A stretch of 7,991 nt of DNA, taken from the NCBI GenBank assembly GCA_902478425.1, contig CABSKV010000064.1:1-7991 (forward strand). The letters run 5' to 3'. A model generated the notes under the pieces. That model was not told the DNA's origin, ran no database searches, and saw nothing but the letters and a program-made list of their open reading frames with translations. A program made the position numbers and the translations under genes. The DNA comes from an uncultured Coriobacteriia bacterium (lineage in GTDB: Bacteria; Actinomycetota; Coriobacteriia; Coriobacteriales; QAMH01). Positions 6,165 through 7,991 of the stretch are shown piece by piece. The first letter of the stretch is position 1; every line of letters starts with the position of its first letter.

Positions 6165-7172
6165 ATGAAACGTGTTGCTGTGAACGGGATGGGACGCATA
6201 GGGCGACTTGTGGTGCGCTCGCTTCTGGGGTGCGAGGACGTGGAGCTCGTGGCCGTGAACGACATCGCATCCATGGAGACGATCACCTACTTGCTTGCGC
6301 ACAGCACCGAGTACGGAGCCTTGGGGACGAGCGTATCCTTCGACGAGAACGCAAGTGTTCTCATGATCGGGGACAAGGTCGTCAAGGCGTTTCGTGAGGC
6401 GGATGCCTCCGCACTGCCCTGGTGCGAGCTCGATATCGACGTTGTGCTCGAATGCAGCGGGGCATACTGCTCGCGTGCGAAGGCGCAAGCGCACATAGAG
6501 GCCGGTGCGAAGAAGGTGCTCATCTCCGCCGCTGCGGGAAGCGACGTGCCGACCATAGTGTATGGGATAAACGAGTCCATCCTGACCGATTCTGACGATA
6601 TCGTGTCCGCCGCATCGTGCTCGACCGTGGGCCTTGCGCCATTCGCGAAGGCATTGAACGACGTGGCTCCCATCCAGCAGGGCATCGCCACCACCATCCA
6701 TGCGCTCACGCCTTCCCAGATGACGCTGGACGACGCGCAGAGCAAAGGCAATCTGAGACGCTCGCGCACGGCCTCCGAGAACATCATCCCCACCACAGCC
6801 GCCTTCGCCCAAGCGGTGGGGCTCGTGCTCCCAGAGCTTCAGGGAAGGCTCTCGGGCTACGCCATCAGGATCCCGGTCACGAGGGGAAGCCTCATCACCT
6901 TGTACGCCGTCGTCTCCTACGGAGGCGAAGGGGCGCTCGATGTCGAGAAGCTGAACGAGCTCATGCATGGGCAAGAGAGCTGGATGTTCGGCTACACCGA
7001 CGAGGAGTTAGTGTCCTCCGACATCGCTGGAACTGACCTCTACTCCATATTCGACGCTACCCAGACAAAGGTGTCGCCGCTCGACGATGGCTACCTCGTG
7101 GAGGTCGCGGCATGGTTCGACAACGAGACCTCCTACGTCTCGCAGTTCGTGAAGCTGCTGCGTTCTCTATAG
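6165..7172 (+). CDS. Divergent glyceraldehyde-3-phosphate dehydrogenase paralogue
   Basis: A 335-residue phosphorylating GAPDH fold enzyme: glyceraldehyde-3-phosphate plus phosphate (or arsenate) plus NAD(P). The Rossmann start is VAVNGMGRIGR (4-14) with VAVNDIAS at 29-36. The catalytic site is A-S-C152-S-T-V-G, where housekeeping enzymes have A-S-C-T-T-N-C. H179 lies in TTIHALT, the phosphate-site arginines in NLRRSR (197-202) and IRIP (234-237), and N320 in WFDNETSY. The strand VLISAAAGSDVPTIVYGIN also departs from the usual pattern. All catalytic residues are kept, so it should be active, yet it looks specialised. The start at 6165 has GGAG (6154-6157) at 7-base spacing; the in-frame ATG at 6159 is only 1 base from it. 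Context suggests arsenate-directed activity rather than glycolysis. Confidence 0.9.
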   Translation: MKRVAVNGMGRIGRLVVRSLLGCEDVELVAVNDIASMETITYLLAHSTEYGALGTSVSFDENASVLMIGDKVVKAFREADASALPWCELDIDVVLECSGAYCSRAKAQAHIEAGAKKVLISAAAGSDVPTIVYGINESILTDSDDIVSAASCSTVGLAPFAKALNDVAPIQQGIATTIHALTPSQMTLDDAQSKGNLRRSRTASENIIPTTAAFAQAVGLVLPELQGRLSGYAIRIPVTRGSLITLYAVVSYGGEGALDVEKLNELMHGQESWMFGYTDEELVSSDIAGTDLYSIFDATQTKVSPLDDGYLVEVAAWFDNETSYVSQFVKLLRSL

Positions 7173-7184
7173 GACGCTGAATAG

Positions 7185-7670
7185 ATGCTCAGGCGTGCCA
7201 ACGGGATAGCATCCTTGCTGCTGCTGGCGGTATTGTCCGCCCATGCGATCATGGGGGCGCTCTTCTGTTGGGGAGTGGTTTCGGGAGAGGCGAGCTGGAT
7301 CGTCTGGGCTGGCGTCTGCGTCGTCGTACCTCACGTGGTGTTGAGTATCGGCACTACCCGCCAGATGCTCCACGACGAAGAAAGGCTGCCAAGCGCGAAG
7401 AAGAAGACGCACCAGGCGAAGAAGTGGGTCAGCGGAATCGCTGTGGGCGCGATTGCCGTTGCGCACGCTCTTTTGGCCTGCGGAAACGCTGCGTGGATTA
7501 TCGTTGCTCTCTTGCTTGATGTAGCATTGGCAACCCACATATGCATCTCAGCAAAGTCTCTGGTCAAGGACTTAGGACTTGCATCAGGCTTAAGGTATGC
7601 GATAAGGGCTCTAACCATTGTAGTTGCCGTGTTTACCGGGTTGGGGATTTGCGTATCCATAGGTGGTTGA
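7185..7670 (+). CDS. Five-helix membrane protein with one histidine in each of helices 1-4; possible b-type cytochrome
   Basis: This 161-residue integral membrane protein was not recognised by name. Hydrophobic segments lie at about residues 8-31, 38-58, 82-99, 103-123 and 139-159. Each of the first four carries a histidine: H20, H50, H94 and H118. The first pair of helices echoes the second: R/W-x-x-G-I-A at 4-9 and 81-86 leads to A-H-A (19-21 and 93-95), then a second helix with a His near its cytoplasmic end followed by a charged stretch. This pattern recalls haem-b/quinone membrane anchors such as SdhC/FrdC, but the helix numbering of the histidines is not identical, so the assignment is tentative. 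It starts 12 bases after the GAPDH stop with only a weak AGGA at 10-base distance. Its role in the operon is unknown. Confidence 0.7.
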   Translation: MLRRANGIASLLLLAVLSAHAIMGALFCWGVVSGEASWIVWAGVCVVVPHVVLSIGTTRQMLHDEERLPSAKKKTHQAKKWVSGIAVGAIAVAHALLACGNAAWIIVALLLDVALATHICISAKSLVKDLGLASGLRYAIRALTIVVAVFTGLGICVSIGG

Positions 7671-7677
7671 TTTCCCG

Positions 7678-7740
7678 GTTCGGGATGGGTGTAAAAAGAG
7701 AATAATCGCGAAAGAATCTGGCGAGTTCAAAATGGTACTG
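7678..7740 (+). repeat. Dispersed intergenic repeat, fullest copy
   Basis: It begins GTTCGGGATGGGTGTAAAAA (7678-7697) and ends GAGTTCAAAATGGTACT (7723-7739). The first block matches 611-631 with one substitution and one indel; the second is the exact reverse complement of 557-573. The first block also matches 307-321 in inverse. It begins eight bases after the membrane protein stop, at the end of a transcription unit. The function is unknown; the position suits a REP- or MITE-like element. Confidence 0.65.
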
Positions 7741-7813
7741 GGATTGCTCGGCACTGGCTGGACATCCTATTACAAGGTGATGCGACTTGACTCTGTTCGA
7801 ACAACTAACCGCC

Positions 7814-7837
7814 CCCGCCACCATAGAGTGGGAGTAA
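7814..7837 (+). other. Putative attR: duplicated guaA 3' end
   Basis: In the frame of GAGTGGGAGTAA (7826-7837), the bases 7814-7837 encode P-A-T-I-E-W-E-stop, the commonest GuaA C-terminus. It follows no complete gene: an in-frame stop occurs at 7778-7780. Just before the block the frame reads C-D-L-T (7781-7792), echoing C-Y-D-L-T of the real guaA end. The 12-base core is identical to 238-249 and in the same orientation, as expected for the direct repeats that flank an island inserted at guaA. Confidence 0.65.
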
Positions 7838-7948
7838 TCGCGCAAACCTCTAATCCTCCATGTGCGCCTAAAGGAACGTGCGGTACTCCTCTTTAAGTCA
7901 TGCCTGGCCCACCGCATGGCACATGGCGATATTCTCCCTGTTGTCGAT

Positions 7949-7991
7949 CTGTCTCTTATACACATCTCCGAGCCCACGAGACCGTACTAGA
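7949..7991 (+). other. Illumina Nextera adapter and index (assembly artefact)
   Basis: CTGTCTCTTATACACATCT (7949-7967) is the Nextera transposase mosaic end. It is followed by CCGAGCCCACGAGAC (7968-7982), the Nextera read-2 arm, then CGTACTAG (7983-7990), a standard i7 index (N702), and one base of the flow-cell primer. This is library DNA, not genome. It also creates a spurious minus-strand frame beginning M-G-S-E-M-C-I-R-D-R, a known signature of this contamination. Confidence 0.98.

Larger units (their letters stand above)
7671..7948. other. Noncoding right flank with repeat copy and guaA-like junction
   Basis: No credible gene lies between the membrane protein stop and the adapter. The stretch holds the longest copy of the dispersed repeat (7678-7740) and a second guaA 3'-end-like sequence (7814-7837). 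After that it has bases with no recognisable signal up to the adapter at 7949. Confidence 0.65.

Noticed and set aside
5393..6286. Long minus-strand frame opposite the AbrB-type transporter
   Set aside because: It is a shadow of the real gene with low-complexity His/Asp/Glu composition; the plus-strand protein has clear family motifs and a ribosome site.
6135..6974. Minus-strand 279-codon frame opposite the GAPDH gene
   Set aside because: It is antisense to a strongly conserved enzyme and has no domain pattern of its own.
7735..7823. Possible tRNA ending in GCCACCA
   Set aside because: No 5' acceptor strand complementary to the 3' end and no cloverleaf could be drawn; the bases are explained by the codons P-A-T-I-E-W-E of a guaA end.
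7633..7977. Minus-strand frame beginning M-G-S-E-M-C-I-R-D-R
   Set aside because: Its start lies in Nextera adapter, and its middle S-H-S-M-V-A-G is the reverse reading of the duplicated guaA end.
1..7991. CRISPR array, rRNA or transposase gene
   Set aside because: No regularly spaced direct repeats, no rRNA signature and no transposase or integrase motifs were found on either strand.

Overview
The window is the end of a draft-assembly contig from a GC-rich bacterium with Shine-Dalgarno-led genes. The protein sequences and a recurring intergenic repeat suggest an anaerobic actinobacterium of the Coriobacteriia (Eggerthellaceae-like). That placement is an inference. The last 43 bases are Illumina Nextera adapter plus index, so the true genomic sequence stops near 7948.

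Layout: (1) 1-249 is the 3' end of guaA (GMP synthase). (2) 250-1069 is about 820 bases without a convincing gene; it holds a strong terminator and several degenerate copies of a dispersed repeat, and ends in a consensus promoter overlaid by inverted repeats. (3) 1070-3610 is a rightward operon: two paralogous ArsP/DUF318-type permeases and a small CxxC thioredoxin-like protein with a cysteine-rich N-terminal extension. Between the permeases lies a 13-codon Cys/Arg-rich open frame followed by switchable GC hairpins. (4) 3741-4007 is an ArsR-family repressor with the C32-x-C34 arsenite-type site and its own promoter. (5) Leftward, 4936-4013 encodes an excisionase-type HTH fused to a periplasmic-binding-protein-like sensor domain. 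(6) Divergent from it, 5069-7670 is an operon: an AbrB-duplication membrane transporter, a divergent GAPDH paralogue, and a five-helix membrane protein with one histidine in each of its first four helices. (7) 7671-7948 is noncoding and carries the repeat again, plus a second copy of the guaA 3' end.

The left half looks like a trivalent (organo)arsenical or related thiophilic-metalloid export module under ArsR. The right half pairs a GAPDH paralogue with a membrane transporter under a putative oxyanion-sensing regulator. This recalls the known GAPDH/ArsJ route, in which arsenate is converted to 1-arseno-3-phosphoglycerate and exported, but here the transporter would be of the AbrB family instead of ArsJ. 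That analogy is the main functional hypothesis.

The 12-base sequence GAGTGGGAGTAA occurs at the guaA stop (238-249) and again in the same orientation at 7826-7837, where the preceding bases encode P-A-T-I-E-W-E-stop like a GuaA C-terminus. The 3' end of guaA is a known integration site for genomic islands. The whole 250-7837 segment is therefore best read as a roughly 7.6 kb metalloid-type island (or what remains of one) at guaA, although no integrase is visible.
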